In this document: positions 42,938 through 51,565 of the stretch, in pieces
How the letters are laid out: the number at the start of each line of letters is the position of its first letter
Position numbering within the stretch: position 1 is the first letter of the stretch
Source: Natrinema amylolyticus_A
GTDB taxonomy: Archaea; Halobacteriota; Halobacteria; Halobacteriales; Natrialbaceae
Direction of reading: 5' to 3'
DNA: 64,000 nt
Assembly (NCBI RefSeq): GCF_042678045.1
Contig: NZ_JBHUDI010000004.1
Coordinates: forward strand, 434,001 to 498,000
Made by a program: the position numbers and the translations under genes
Notes under the pieces: generated by a model
Told to the model about the DNA's origin: nothing
Databases searched by the model: none
The model's input: only the letters and a program-made list of their open reading frames with translations

Positions 42938-43718
42938 ACTGACGCGATACGACGGCCGCCGTCGGATTCGAGGCAGTCTCTACCTCTCGATTGGCCTGTC
43001 GCTGCTCGCCGCGATGGTCATCTGGGTGTACCCCTCGTTCAAGGCCGAGGTCGATCTCGATCAGTTGCTGGCCGCGTATCCGGAGCCGGTCTTGCAGGTA
43101 ATGGGGGTTCAGACGATGGCGAGTCTCGGCGGCTTTCTCTCGTTCGAACTCTACACGTTCGGCTGGATCATCCTGCTTGGCCTGTATCTGGCCTACAGCA
43201 CCGCTGGGACGATCGCCGACGATGTCGACCGCGGCCGGATGGACGTGCTGTTGTCGCTGCCGATCTCCCGCCGGCGGCTGCTCGGCGAACGCTTCGCTGC
43301 GATGGCCGTCCCGATCGTCGGTGCGAACGTCATTCCGCCGGTCGTCGTCTACGTCGGCGCACGATTGATCGACGAACCGCTCGCCGCCGCCGACGTGCTC
43401 GCGGTTCACCTGCTCTCGATTCCCTATTTGTTTGCCTGTGCGGGCATCGGGCTGCTCGCATCGGTCGTCTTCGACCGGGCAGGCATCGCCCAGCGCGTCG
43501 CCCTCGGCGTCACGTTCGCGCTGTTTCTCTCGGAGTCACTGCTGTCGGGGACCGACGCCGAGGCGGTCGGCGCAATCGCGCCCATGCGCTACTACGATCC
43601 CAACGAGGTCTTGCTCGAGGGCACGTACGACCTCGCCAATGCGGCGATCCTCGTGGCAATGACCCTCCTCTTCCTCGTCGCTGCGCAGGTGTGGTTTACT
43701 CGCACTGATATCGCCTGA
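42930..43718 (+). CDS. ABC-2-type transporter permease
   Basis: 262 residues from GTG 42930 (MFELTRYDGRRRIRGSLYLS), preceded by the Shine-Dalgarno-like GGGGGTGA at 42917-42924; GTG 42921 is also in frame. The gene overlaps the ATPase stop by 8 bp. About six membrane helices; GTIADDVDRGRMDVLLSLPISRRRLLGERF is the typical ABC-2 loop. With the ATPase it forms an exporter whose substrate is unknown. Confidence 0.88.
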   Translation: MFELTRYDGRRRIRGSLYLSIGLSLLAAMVIWVYPSFKAEVDLDQLLAAYPEPVLQVMGVQTMASLGGFLSFELYTFGWIILLGLYLAYSTAGTIADDVDRGRMDVLLSLPISRRRLLGERFAAMAVPIVGANVIPPVVVYVGARLIDEPLAAADVLAVHLLSIPYLFACAGIGLLASVVFDRAGIAQRVALGVTFALFLSESLLSGTDAEAVGAIAPMRYYDPNEVLLEGTYDLANAAILVAMTLLFLVAAQVWFTRTDIA

Positions 43719-43735
43719 CCGCGACGCGCGCTCGC

Positions 43736-44398
43736 TTACGTCGGGGTGTCGTCCGGATACACCGTGTTCTCGATGAGGGTTTTGGCACCGCGGCGGAACC
43801 GCTCCGACGCCGCGTTCGACGAAATGCCGAACTGCCCCCCAAGCTCGGCAAGCGAACACGAGCGCGGAATGTCGAGATACCCATCGTCGACGGCGGCGAC
43901 GAGCACTTCGTGCTGTCGGTTCGTCAGTCCGAATCGAGACTGTGCGCTGTGTTTTGGCTTCCAGTCTTCGTACAGCTGCTTGAGTTCGATATCGAAGCCG
44001 TGGCCGCGGAAGAAATCGTGATACTGCTCGAGCGACTCCTCGTCCGGAAGCGCAGCGCGGATGTCCCACCCGTCGGTGGTCGCGATCGCCTTCTGGAGGA
44101 GTGCCCCCGTCTCGACGACTGTTGGGTAGACGCTGGCTTGACGTCCCTCGGCGGTCAACTCGAGCTGGTAGAGCCGTTGGTCGTCGAATTCGATAACCTG
44201 AACCGGCGGCTTGAGGGTTGGGTCCGCTTCGATGCCGGTCTCGAACGCACCGAACGCGGGACCGTCCACCCAGACGAGCATTCGATGTGTCATATCTCCG
44301 ACGAGGTCCGACCGTTCCCACGTAATCTCGATGTCGGGTGCGTGTGATAACGCCTCTCGTAGAATAGGATAGTCGATCCGGAACGTCGTGAGTAGCAT
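43736..44398 (-). CDS. Bacterio-opsin activator-type HTH regulator
   Basis: 220 residues. The C-terminal ~60 residues form the HTH_10 (Bat) domain: FGLTNRQHEVLVAAVDDGYLDIPRSCSLAELGGQFGISSNAASERFRRGAKTLI. The N-terminal ~150 residues are the sensor-like region common in haloarchaeal Bat-family proteins without GAF or PAS motifs. It probably regulates nearby or metabolic genes; no ligand is suggested. Convergent with the ABC permease gene. Confidence 0.9.
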   Translation of the reverse strand: MLLTTFRIDYPILREALSHAPDIEITWERSDLVGDMTHRMLVWVDGPAFGAFETGIEADPTLKPPVQVIEFDDQRLYQLELTAEGRQASVYPTVVETGALLQKAIATTDGWDIRAALPDEESLEQYHDFFRGHGFDIELKQLYEDWKPKHSAQSRFGLTNRQHEVLVAAVDDGYLDIPRSCSLAELGGQFGISSNAASERFRRGAKTLIENTVYPDDTPT

Positions 44399-44537
44399 AC
44401 TAATGGTTGGTACCGATATGAACCCGCTCCCTTTGCGCGTTTTGATCTACACCTAATCAATAATCATTATGAACTATATAAATAGCGTGAATACTTACGC
44501 CACATCATTATCCGACAGACTAGTGCATTATCGAACA

Positions 44538-44903
44538 ATGCCTAACCGGAACGCGGAGGGGAATCAGGGATCTACTCCGATCGACGCGTGGTTCGACGTT
44601 TTGAACGACCCGCGTCGCCGATTCCTCTGTCGGTATATGCTTCGAACGGAAGCGGACATCGTGACACATGAGGATCTCATCGACTTCATCATCGAGTGCG
44701 ATTCGAACCTAGCTGACGAGGTATCCGATCGGCAGAGCGTCGCGATGGAACTTCGCCACGTTCATCTGCCGAAACTCGACAGCACCGAAGCCGTTGACTA
44801 CGAGCCACGAAAAGAGCAGGTTTCCATCGATTCTTCGACACTTCTGGCGAACCTCGAGAACGTTCAATCGACAGTCGAAGACATACAGCAGGCCGACAGG
44901 TAA
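44538..44903 (+). CDS. Small winged-helix protein (DUF7344-like)
   Basis: 121 residues from ATG 44538 (MPNRNAEGNQG); the ATG at 44469 lies upstream of the TATA-like CTATATAAAT (44474-44483) and is excluded. WFDVLNDPRRRFLCRYML ... LRHVHLPKLDSTEAVDYEPRKEQVSI matches the haloarchaeal winged-helix type in which a conserved HLPKL precedes the wing. Likely a DNA-binding regulator; targets unknown. AT-rich promoter and lower GC than neighbours at its 5' end. Confidence 0.75.
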   Translation: MPNRNAEGNQGSTPIDAWFDVLNDPRRRFLCRYMLRTEADIVTHEDLIDFIIECDSNLADEVSDRQSVAMELRHVHLPKLDSTEAVDYEPRKEQVSIDSSTLLANLENVQSTVEDIQQADR

Positions 44904-44911
44904 CGGCCGCC

Positions 44912-45595
44912 TCAGACGACGTCCCCGCGGACGGTCACGCCGTCCTGCCGGTCACGCCAGGCGTGCAGTTCCCGGGCAGCGTCCGTGGCCTCGTCGGCAT
45001 CCAGTCCGAGCATCTCGAGTGCGCGCGACAGCGTCGGCAGCGCCAACTCGCTGTTGCGGAGCTTCCGGAACGCCTTGTTGCTTCTGGTGCCGTCGGCCCA
45101 GAGACAGACCCCACGGGGATCGAGCAACTGCGTGTAGTCCTCGCGGAGTTGTGCCCCACGGAGCCGCTGGGTGACGTTGTCCTCGAACGGCGCGTTACAG
45201 ACCTCGAGGTGGATCGGTTCGTCCTCCTCGAGGAGGTGCGCGGCGAGACACTTCTCGGGTGCAGCGTGGCCGTTGGCGTTGGCCCGGAGATAGTGGGGGT
45301 GCTCGCGAGCCCAGTCGGCCCGGACGGTCTTGCCGACGCCCTGGATACCGTGGGAGTCGCGAAACTGGCTGTCGGGATCTGTGTCGTCGTCACTCGTGGC
45401 TGTCGGATCGCTGTCGTCGCGCAACAGAATGTCCTTCGTGATGTAGACATCCAGCCGCTCGACGGGATCGAGTCCCAGCGCCACGTCGCCGACGGCCCAC
45501 ACCTCGCGAACGGGTACCGGAAGTCGCTCGTCTTCGACGGTGTCGACCAGTCGCTCGAGGCGGTCGACCGCCGCGTCCCGGGCGAAGCCACTCAT
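44912..45595 (-). CDS. Conserved haloarchaeal protein of unknown function
   Basis: 227 residues from ATG 45595 (MSGFARDAAVDRLERLVDTVE). Recognisable are a basic patch near AFRKLRNSEL, a low-complexity acidic insert (DDSDPTATSDDDTDPD) and repeated charged stretches; no catalytic motif, signal or membrane segment is seen. It may relate to nucleic-acid metabolism, but that is a guess. It is divergent from the alpha/beta hydrolase gene. Confidence 0.75.
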   Translation of the reverse strand: MSGFARDAAVDRLERLVDTVEDERLPVPVREVWAVGDVALGLDPVERLDVYITKDILLRDDSDPTATSDDDTDPDSQFRDSHGIQGVGKTVRADWAREHPHYLRANANGHAAPEKCLAAHLLEEDEPIHLEVCNAPFEDNVTQRLRGAQLREDYTQLLDPRGVCLWADGTRSNKAFRKLRNSELALPTLSRALEMLGLDADEATDAARELHAWRDRQDGVTVRGDVV

Positions 45596-45768
45596 TGTCG
45601 GTTGTGGGCGCTCGAGTCGCAAAACGGTTTTCCAGTCGCTGCCTCGAGCCGAGGAGCGCGCCCGTCGGTGCCACACGTTGAGGACGTGTTCGGCCCCTGG
45701 CGTCGCCTCGCTGGCAGCTATCGTGTCACGCATGCAGATTTTTACCACCGCCCGGTGTACGGAACCGT

Positions 45769-46488
45769 ATGCGACACCGGATCTTCAACGACGACGGCGA
45801 CGAAGAACTCGTCTTCGTCATGGGCTGGGGCAACCGCTGGACCCACGAGAACGTCAGCTGGCTCCTCGGGCAGCTGACCGACGCCGGGTATCGCGTCCAC
45901 GCGTTCGAACTCCCCACGAACATCGACGACTTCAAAGCCGACTGGCTCGAGCCGGTCGCTGAGTACGTCCGCGACCTCGAAGGATATCAGTTACTCGGCC
46001 ACAGCGCGGGTGGACTCATCGCGCAGGCCCTCGATGGCGCGGACAACCACGTCTACCTGAGCCCGTGGTGGGGCTACGGCGATTCGTTCCCGGAGCCGGT
46101 GCTCGAGGCAGTCTCGCTGGTTCCGACCACGTTCCCATGTCTGCCCGTCGGCGGGATGGACCGCGAGGCGCTGGGCGAGCGGGCGACCGACCACCAGCTC
46201 GCGACGCTGCCCTCGTGGGTCTCGCCGGCGTTCGTCCGGGAAACCCGTCGCGCACAGCAGGATTTGCTGACGATCGACCACGATGCCGTCGTCTTCTGTT
46301 CGCTTCGCGATCCCGTCATCAGCCTCCGGCCCATCGGCGAGCGCGTCCCTGCCGATCACGTCGTCCTCTACGACGGCGGCCACGAACTGTTCTCCGCTGC
46401 CGCCCGCGATCGGTACGTCGATCTCTTACTCGACGCCCTCGAGACCGGGGCCGACGCCGTCGAGGAGCGACCGACGGTTCCCGCCTGA
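45769..46488 (+). CDS. Alpha/beta hydrolase
   Basis: 239 residues. The nucleophile elbow is GHSAGG (near residue 77-82), and the catalytic His lies in DGGHELFSAAARDRY near the C-terminus. The substrate loop is not diagnostic; lipase-, esterase- or thioesterase-type activity is possible. It precedes the NcsA-like gene by 86 bp. Confidence 0.88.
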   Translation: MRHRIFNDDGDEELVFVMGWGNRWTHENVSWLLGQLTDAGYRVHAFELPTNIDDFKADWLEPVAEYVRDLEGYQLLGHSAGGLIAQALDGADNHVYLSPWWGYGDSFPEPVLEAVSLVPTTFPCLPVGGMDREALGERATDHQLATLPSWVSPAFVRETRRAQQDLLTIDHDAVVFCSLRDPVISLRPIGERVPADHVVLYDGGHELFSAAARDRYVDLLLDALETGADAVEERPTVPA

Positions 46489-46574
46489 CGGTCGGCGGTC
46501 GTCTCGACCCACGGCAGTCGGCTGGGGTCTGGGAGACGAAACGGACATACGCGTCCGACGGCAACGCTTTCGCG

Positions 46575-47534
46575 ATGGACTGCAACCGGTGCGACGAGGA
46601 GGCGATCATGCACGCCGCCTACTCCGGGGCACACCTCTGTTCGGATCACTTCCGCGAGTCAGTCGAAAAGCGGGTTCGCCGCCGGGTGCGCCGGGACGAT
46701 CTCGTCCCACACGACGCGACACCCGAGAACCCACAGACGTGGGTGATTGGCCTCTCCGGTGGCAAAGACAGCGTCGTCCTCACACAGATCCTCCACGACA
46801 CCTTTGCTGAGGATCCCCGCATCGAACTCGTCGGGCTGACGATCCACGAGGGGATCGAGGGCTACCGCGACAAGAGCCTCGAGGCCTGCGTGGATCTCAC
46901 CGACGACCTTGGCATCCGCCACGAAGTCGTCAGCTACGAGGAGGAGTTCGGCGTCCGGATGGACGACGTCGTCGAGGACGACCCCGAAAACATGGCTGCC
47001 TGTGCCTACTGTGGCGTCTTTCGCCGCGATCTCCTCTCGAAATACGCCGACGAACTCGAGGCTGACCTCCTGTTGACGGGACACAATCTGGACGACGAGG
47101 CTCAGTCGGCACTGATGAACTTCCTCGAGGGCGACGTCGAGCAGATGGCGAAACACTTCGACGCCAGCCTCGGCCCGCTCTCCGAACGGGACGAACAGGA
47201 CGAGTTCGTCCCGCGTGCGAAACCGCTGCGCGACGTTCCCGAAAAGGAAGTCGCGCTCTACGCCCACGTCAACGACCTTCCCGCCCACATCACGGAATGC
47301 CCTCACTCGAGCGAGGCCTACCGCGGCGAGATCCAGCAGTTGCTCTACGGGCTCGAGGAGAACCACCCCGGCACGCGCCACTCGATTCTCTCGGGGTACG
47401 AAGAACTGGCCGGCATCCTCTCCGACGAGTTCAGCGGCGACGACGGGGCCGACCTCCAGGAGTGTGTCGAGTGTGGCTCGACGACCACCCGCGAGGTCTG
47501 TCGGAAGTGCTCGCTGCTCGAGTCGCTCGTTTGA
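46575..47534 (+). CDS. ncsA: tRNA 2-thiolation protein, NcsA/Ncs6 (TtcA) family
   Basis: 319 residues from ATG 46575 (MDCNRCDEEAIMHAAYSGAHL). An N-terminal zinc finger (CNRC...C...H), the PP-loop ATP-pyrophosphatase motif GLSGGKDSVVL near residue 60, the catalytic AACAYCGVFRRD and a C-terminal zinc ribbon (CVECGSTTTREVCRKCSLLE) give the full architecture. It activates U34 of tRNA Lys/Glu/Gln and adds sulfur delivered by ubiquitin-like SAMP proteins. Confidence 0.92.
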   Translation: MDCNRCDEEAIMHAAYSGAHLCSDHFRESVEKRVRRRVRRDDLVPHDATPENPQTWVIGLSGGKDSVVLTQILHDTFAEDPRIELVGLTIHEGIEGYRDKSLEACVDLTDDLGIRHEVVSYEEEFGVRMDDVVEDDPENMAACAYCGVFRRDLLSKYADELEADLLLTGHNLDDEAQSALMNFLEGDVEQMAKHFDASLGPLSERDEQDEFVPRAKPLRDVPEKEVALYAHVNDLPAHITECPHSSEAYRGEIQQLLYGLEENHPGTRHSILSGYEELAGILSDEFSGDDGADLQECVECGSTTTREVCRKCSLLESLV

Positions 47535-47780
47535 ACGCCAACACTGGGGCGTGACGCGCTATCGGGCGCACTGCCTTCGTTCTCGAGTATTCTACAGCCG
47601 ATCTGACCGAGTTACGCCTGTATACGTCCGTAAACATGGCTCTCGGCCGGTATCGAAGATGAGTTCATCATCGGCACGATTGTCGGTGGATCGATACAGA
47701 TGATGCTGATATGGTGGGTCTCGGTATCAGGTCGCGCAAAAAGCGGATCCGACCGGTGAACGGAGTCGTCGGAGATCCGA
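47535..47780. other. Intergenic region between ncsA and the tandem array
   Basis: About 245 bp, no gene or RNA recognised. Together with the array it forms the 379-bp non-coding space between ncsA and the convergent ftsZ2. Confidence 0.6.
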
Positions 47781-47911
47781 TGGTGTGTCAAGTGCCGCGT
47801 GCGGCGGTGGTGTGTCAAGTGCCGCGTGCGGCGGTGGTGTGTCAAGTGCCGCGTGCGGCGGTGGTGTGTCAAGTGCCGCGTGCGGCGGTGGTGTGTCAAG
47901 TGCCGCGTGCG
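47781..47911. repeat. 27-bp tandem repeat array abutting ftsZ2
   Basis: Four complete units of 27 bp (starting at 47781, 47808, 47835, 47862) and a fifth, partial one from 47889. Each begins TGGTGTGTCAAGTGCCGCGT and contains the inverted repeat GCCGC-GT-GCGGC. The units are virtually identical, which indicates recent slippage or expansion. The array ends 3 bp from the ftsZ2 stop codon (47914-47916), so it lies in the 3' untranslated region of that gene. There are no spacers, so it is not a CRISPR. Confidence 0.97.
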
Positions 47912-47913
47912 GG

Positions 47914-49101
47914 TTACCGGATCACGTCGACGCCGTTCTGTCGCTCGAGTTCGTTGCGGCCGCCGTCGCTGTGTGCGCCGCGTCGGGAGCCGCCGTCCTC
48001 GATGTGATTGCTCGCGTCGAAGTCCGTATCGCTCACGCCTTCGATGCTCGCACGGGACTTGTCGGCCTGCTTCTGGGTCGTCGGGCCGAGCACCTGTGCG
48101 CTCTGGACGCCAGTCATGATCGCCATGACGCGTACCTTGCCCTTGTAGTTCTCCTGAATCCGGGCGCCCCAGATGACGTTCGCACTTGCCTCGAGGCGTT
48201 CGGTGATGTTGTCGGCGATGCCCTCGGCCTCTTTGAGCGTGAGGTCGGGGCCGCCAGTGATGTGGACGAGTCCGCCCGACGCGCCGCGGTAGTCGACGTC
48301 CAGCAGCGGGTGGTTCATTGCGTCCTTGACGACCTCGTCGGTCTTGTTCTTGTCCTGGGTCTCGCCGACCAGCATGACGGCGACGCCACCCTGGTTCATG
48401 ATCGTGGACATGTCGGCGTAGTCCAGGTTGATCAGCGAGGGCTGGGTGATCGTCTCCGAGATGCCTTTGACGGTCTCGGCGATGATCTGGTCCATCACCG
48501 AGAACGCCTTGCCGATCGGCAGGTTCGGGACGTAATCGAGCAGCCGGTTGTTGTCGAGGACGATAATCGAGTCGGCCTGCTCGCGCAGTTTCTCTAAGCC
48601 TTCTTCGGCTTTGACCGTCCGTGCACGCTCGACGTTAAACGGCGTCGAGACCATGCCGACGACGATCGCACCCTGTTCTTTGGCGATCTTCGAGACGACG
48701 GGCGCGGCACCCGTCCCGGTGCCACCGCCCATTCCGGCCGTCACGAACACGAGGTCCGCGTCGCCGAGGACCTCTTTGACCGTGCTCTGGGCCATCTCGG
48801 TCGCACGCTCGCCCATCGACGGGTCGCCGCCAGCGCCGAGCCCGTTCGTGAGCGACTTGCCGACGAGGATCTTCGTGTCGGCCTCGATCATCTTGAGGTG
48901 CTGTTTGTCCGTGTTGATCGCAACGGTGTCGGCGCCGTCGACGCCGATGTTGTACAGTCGGTTGATTGTATTGTTGCCGGCACCGCCACAACCGACGATA
49001 ACGATTCGGGGGTCCCCGAACTCGTCATCGTCCATCGAGGCGTCCATCTCCCGAGCCTCTTCTTCCGCGTTCTCTAAGGCGTCTTGGACGATATCCTGCA
49101 T
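47914..49101 (-). CDS. ftsZ2: Cell-division protein FtsZ2
   Basis: 395-residue tubulin-like GTPase. GCGGAGNNTINRLYNIGV near residue 38 and the tubulin signature GMGGGTGTGAAPVVSKIAK near 130 are intact. The N-terminus MQDIVQDALENAEEE and C-terminus ...NELERQNGVDVIR match haloarchaeal FtsZ2, which builds the division ring and constricts the cell, rather than FtsZ1. The start is 2 bp after the cdrS stop; a Shine-Dalgarno-like GAAGGTG lies at the end of cdrS. A tandem repeat array follows its stop codon. Confidence 0.96.
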   Translation of the reverse strand: MQDIVQDALENAEEEAREMDASMDDDEFGDPRIVIVGCGGAGNNTINRLYNIGVDGADTVAINTDKQHLKMIEADTKILVGKSLTNGLGAGGDPSMGERATEMAQSTVKEVLGDADLVFVTAGMGGGTGTGAAPVVSKIAKEQGAIVVGMVSTPFNVERARTVKAEEGLEKLREQADSIIVLDNNRLLDYVPNLPIGKAFSVMDQIIAETVKGISETITQPSLINLDYADMSTIMNQGGVAVMLVGETQDKNKTDEVVKDAMNHPLLDVDYRGASGGLVHITGGPDLTLKEAEGIADNITERLEASANVIWGARIQENYKGKVRVMAIMTGVQSAQVLGPTTQKQADKSRASIEGVSDTDFDASNHIEDGGSRRGAHSDGGRNELERQNGVDVIR

Positions 49102-49103
49102 TG

Positions 49104-49283
49104 TTACACCTTCGCCCAGTTGCGTTTGCCGGACTGCTCGGTGTGGCCGTCCGCCTGTTCGTTGATCATCTCACGGACGGCCGACCGGATCGCCTCGCTC
49201 CGGTTCGGGAACTCGCCCGAGTCGACTAATTGCTCTACTTCCTCGATCTGCTGCTTTGGGATTCGCAGTGTCACACGCTCCAT
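49104..49283 (-). CDS. cdrS: Cell division regulator CdrS (ribbon-helix-helix)
   Basis: 59 residues from ATG 49283 (MERVTLRIPKQQIEEVEQLV). A complete ribbon-helix-helix DNA-binding domain (RVTLRIP beta strand, FPNRSEAIRSAVREMI helices) and a short polar tail. In other haloarchaea CdrS, cotranscribed with ftsZ2, is a regulator of division genes and of the coordination of growth and division. Here the 2-bp gap to ftsZ2 shows the same operon. Confidence 0.93.
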   Translation of the reverse strand: MERVTLRIPKQQIEEVEQLVDSGEFPNRSEAIRSAVREMINEQADGHTEQSGKRNWAKV

Positions 49284-49478
49284 GGTTGTATTCCCCGTTG
49301 GGTAAGACGGTGGCGCGCCCCTGTCAGACGCGGCGTGTCTTACGTCCAAACCGCCCGAAGTCGGGCGATTTTCCGTCTTGTCGACGGCTGTAAGACAATC
49401 CGTCTTACGCGAATAAGTCGATGTTTGTCTTGGACAATAAAGTTTTCGCCGAGCGTGATTTTCAGTGTCTTACACCGA
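49284..49478. promoter_or_regulatory. cdrS-ftsZ2 control region with GTAAGAC/GTCTTAC sites
   Basis: 195 bp. Five copies of GTAAGAC or its complement GTCTTAC occur at 49302, 49337, 49390, 49402 and 49467. Those at 49390 and 49402 form the inverted repeat GTAAGAC-AATCC-GTCTTAC (49390-49408), directly beside a TATA-like CTTATTCG (minus strand, 49410-49417). A further palindrome CGCCCGAAGTCGGGCG is at 49352-49367. Plausible operators for CdrS, CdrL or another dimeric factor; the link is inference. Confidence 0.65.
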
Positions 49479-50099
49479 TCAGTATTGTGTACTGTCCGAC
49501 TCGAGAACGTCCGCCGCGGGCGTCCGACGACCGCAGCCGGGACAGAACGACCAGTCGGATCGAATCTCGTCGCCACACTCACAGAACAATCGTCGCGACG
49601 CCTTTTCGCCGCAATTGGGGCAGTATACGTGGTCGCCGTCGAGACGGTCACCACACTGGTTGCACTGTACACCGTCGTCACGTGGCTGGGATGCTGTCCG
49701 TTCGTGTGACTGATCTGATCGCTGGTCGTCACCCGCTGTCTCACGCGTCCGATCGACGTCGATCGCTCCCAGTTCGTCCGACGCGTCTGTCGTTCCCTCG
49801 AGCGAGATCGAGATGTTGACGTCTTGTGGATACGTTGATTCGCGCGCTCGCGTGCTCGCGTCGTCGAGCCCTAACTCCCGTAACCGCGTGTCGAGTCGTT
49901 CGTCGACTCGATCGCGGACGAGATCGTCGATCGCACCCGCGCGCTCCCGTTCCGCATTGGAGCGTGCGTCGCTACCCCGAGTCACCTCGTCCTCGAGATA
50001 CGCGCGCAGTGCCTCCCGCATGGCTTCGCTCTTGGAGGCCTCGAGGTCCTCGAGTTGCGCGACGAGGTCGTCGTCGGCACGGAACGTGATCTTGCTCAT
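49479..50099 (-). CDS. cdrL: CdrL-like ribbon-helix-helix/zinc-ribbon regulator
   Basis: 206 residues. The N-terminal RHH domain (SKITFRADDDLVAQLEDLEASKSEAMREALRAYLEDEV) is followed by a charged linker and C-terminal double zinc-ribbon (CNQCGDRLDGDHVYCPNCG and CECGDEIRSDWSFCPGCG). The gene order cdrL-cdrS-ftsZ2 on one strand matches the locus described in other haloarchaea, where CdrL regulates the cdrS-ftsZ2 operon. Confidence 0.9.
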   Translation of the reverse strand: MSKITFRADDDLVAQLEDLEASKSEAMREALRAYLEDEVTRGSDARSNAERERAGAIDDLVRDRVDERLDTRLRELGLDDASTRARESTYPQDVNISISLEGTTDASDELGAIDVDRTRETAGDDQRSDQSHERTASQPRDDGVQCNQCGDRLDGDHVYCPNCGEKASRRLFCECGDEIRSDWSFCPGCGRRTPAADVLESDSTQY

Positions 50100-50231
50100 C
50101 GGCCAATTACGCTGGTGTTATCACGCCATCTATATCAATCATGGTGCCACTCACGGTATCTGACACGTTCTCACCGTCTCGAATAATAACCCTTATGTGC
50201 ACTACGGCGGCTACGTTTGACTGCGAAGTGC

Positions 50232-50305
50232 CCGCCCTTAGCTCAGACTGGTAGAGCAGTCGACTGTAGATCGACTTGTCCCCCGTTCAAATCGGGGAGG
50301 GCGGA
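50232..50305 (+). tRNA. tRNA-Tyr (anticodon GUA)
   Basis: 74 nt. The acceptor arms CCGCCCT (50232-50238) and AGGGCGG (50298-50304) pair completely, with discriminator A at 50305. D arm GCTCAGACTGGTAGAGC, anticodon loop CTGTAGA reading GTA, and T arm CCCCGTTCAAATCGGGG are standard. The C1-G72 pair is the archaeal/eukaryal tyrosine identity element. No intron. CCA is not encoded. A TATA-like CCTTATG is about 45 bp upstream and a T-rich CTTCCTTTCTC follows. Confidence 0.97.
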
Positions 50306-50466
50306 CTTCCTTTCTCGTCGATTCCGAGCAGACACCGAGTAGTCGATCGTCTTACGGGTTCCCGACGCTCGAGTCGTCCTAAATGCTGAGTGGAACGTGC
50401 CTCATGTCGCAGCTCCGCGCCGTCTGCCGAATCTAATAGGATCGTTTATCGTACGTGGTATGATAG

Positions 50467-50476
50467 CTTTATATCG
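50467..50476 (+). promoter_or_regulatory. TATA box of the HMA-domain gene
   Basis: CTTTATATCG, centred about 30 bp before the ATG at 50502; it fixes that start against the upstream ATG at 50461. Confidence 0.6.
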
Positions 50477-50501
50477 GCGCTTGGCGTGTGTTCCTGCGCT
50501 C

Positions 50502-50714
50502 ATGGCAACAGCAAAAGCCCACCAGATACAGGTCTCTGACATGATGTGCAACGGCTGCGAAGACACGATACAGCACGAGCTGCGCCATGCCGACGGTGTC
50601 AAGCGCGTCAGCGCAAACCACATCGAGGGAACGGTCGAAATCGAGGGCGACGACCATCTCGATCTCGAGAAACTGGCCGACACAATCAACGACCTCGGGT
50701 TCACCGCTACATAA
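50502..50714 (+). CDS. Heavy-metal-associated (HMA/CopZ-like) small protein
   Basis: 70 residues from ATG 50502 (MATAKAHQIQVSDMMCNGCED). Ferredoxin-like HMA domain with the metal-binding CNGC, as in MxCxxC; ...VKRVSANHIEGTVEIEG...TINDLGFTAT follows the fold to the end. It probably binds Cu(I) or another soft metal as a chaperone. No ATPase partner is nearby. Confidence 0.9.
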   Translation: MATAKAHQIQVSDMMCNGCEDTIQHELRHADGVKRVSANHIEGTVEIEGDDHLDLEKLADTINDLGFTAT

Positions 50715-50794
50715 TCGGCTCGAGGTCGCTCCCGTCTTTTTGATCGATGATGGAAGCACCGGAACTCAACGACAAATGACTAGCTGAGAGTGAC

Positions 50795-51565
50795 TCAGAG
50801 CGCGAAGATACGATCCATCTCCGCGTCGGTCAGCTCGAAATCGAAGATGTCGATGTTTTCGCGGAGGTGCTCGCGGGACGAGGCTTTCGGAATCGTCGAC
50901 ACGTTCTCCTGCTGGAGCAGCCAGCGGAGCGCGACCTGTGCTGCCGTCTTGTCGTAGGTTGCGCCGATCTGGGCCAGCGTCTCGTCGGTAGCGATTTCCC
51001 CCTCGGCCAGCGGACTGTACGCAGTCAGCATGATATCGTTGTCGCGGCAGTACTCGAGCAGGACCGACCGATCGCGGTAGGGATGGTACCGCACCTGGTT
51101 CGTCAGGATCGGCGTCTCGGAGGCGGCCATCGCGTCCCGCAATTGCGCGATCGAGAAGTTGCTCACGCCGATGTGCCGAACCGATCCCTCGTCCTGCAGC
51201 TGGTTCATGACCGCGATCGTCTCGTCGATGGGAACGTCCGGGTTCGGCGCGTGGATCAACAGCAGGTCCACGTAGGCTGTCCCGAGATGGTCGAGCGATC
51301 GCTGGAACGACTCGAGCGCGTCGTCACGTCGCAGGTTCTCCCGCAGGAGTTTCGTCGTCACGAAGACATCGTCGCGATCGACCCTCGAGTCAGCAATCGC
51401 CGCCCCGATCGCATCCTCGTTGTCGTACATCTGGGCGGTGTCGACGTGTCGATAGCCGAGCTCGAGTGCGGTCCGCACGGCCTCGGTACACTGCGTCCCC
51501 GTCATCGGCCAGGTACCGAGCCCGAGTGACGGAATGTCGACGCCGCGGAGCGAAACGTGTTCCAT
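50795..51565 (-). CDS. Aldo/keto reductase
   Basis: 256 residues from ATG 51565 (MEHVSLRGVDIPSLGLGTW). NADPH-dependent TIM-barrel reductase. The tetrad is visible: Asp in DTAQ, Tyr in MYDNE, Lys in FVTTKL and His in LLLIHAPNP. GVSNFSIAQL, LTAYSPLAEGE and the NADPH-binding IPKASSREHLRENI follow. It reduces aldehydes or ketones; physiological substrate unknown. Confidence 0.93.
   Translation of the reverse strand: MEHVSLRGVDIPSLGLGTWPMTGTQCTEAVRTALELGYRHVDTAQMYDNEDAIGAAIADSRVDRDDVFVTTKLLRENLRRDDALESFQRSLDHLGTAYVDLLLIHAPNPDVPIDETIAVMNQLQDEGSVRHIGVSNFSIAQLRDAMAASETPILTNQVRYHPYRDRSVLLEYCRDNDIMLTAYSPLAEGEIATDETLAQIGATYDKTAAQVALRWLLQQENVSTIPKASSREHLRENIDIFDFELTDAEMDRIFAL

Noticed and set aside
47781..47911. 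Tandem array considered as a CRISPR
   Set aside because: The 27-bp units are directly adjacent without spacers and no cas genes are present.
47785..48597. Plus-strand ORF reading through the tandem array and the ftsZ2 antisense
   Set aside because: The repeat length is a multiple of three, which keeps frames open by chance; ftsZ2 on the other strand is certain.
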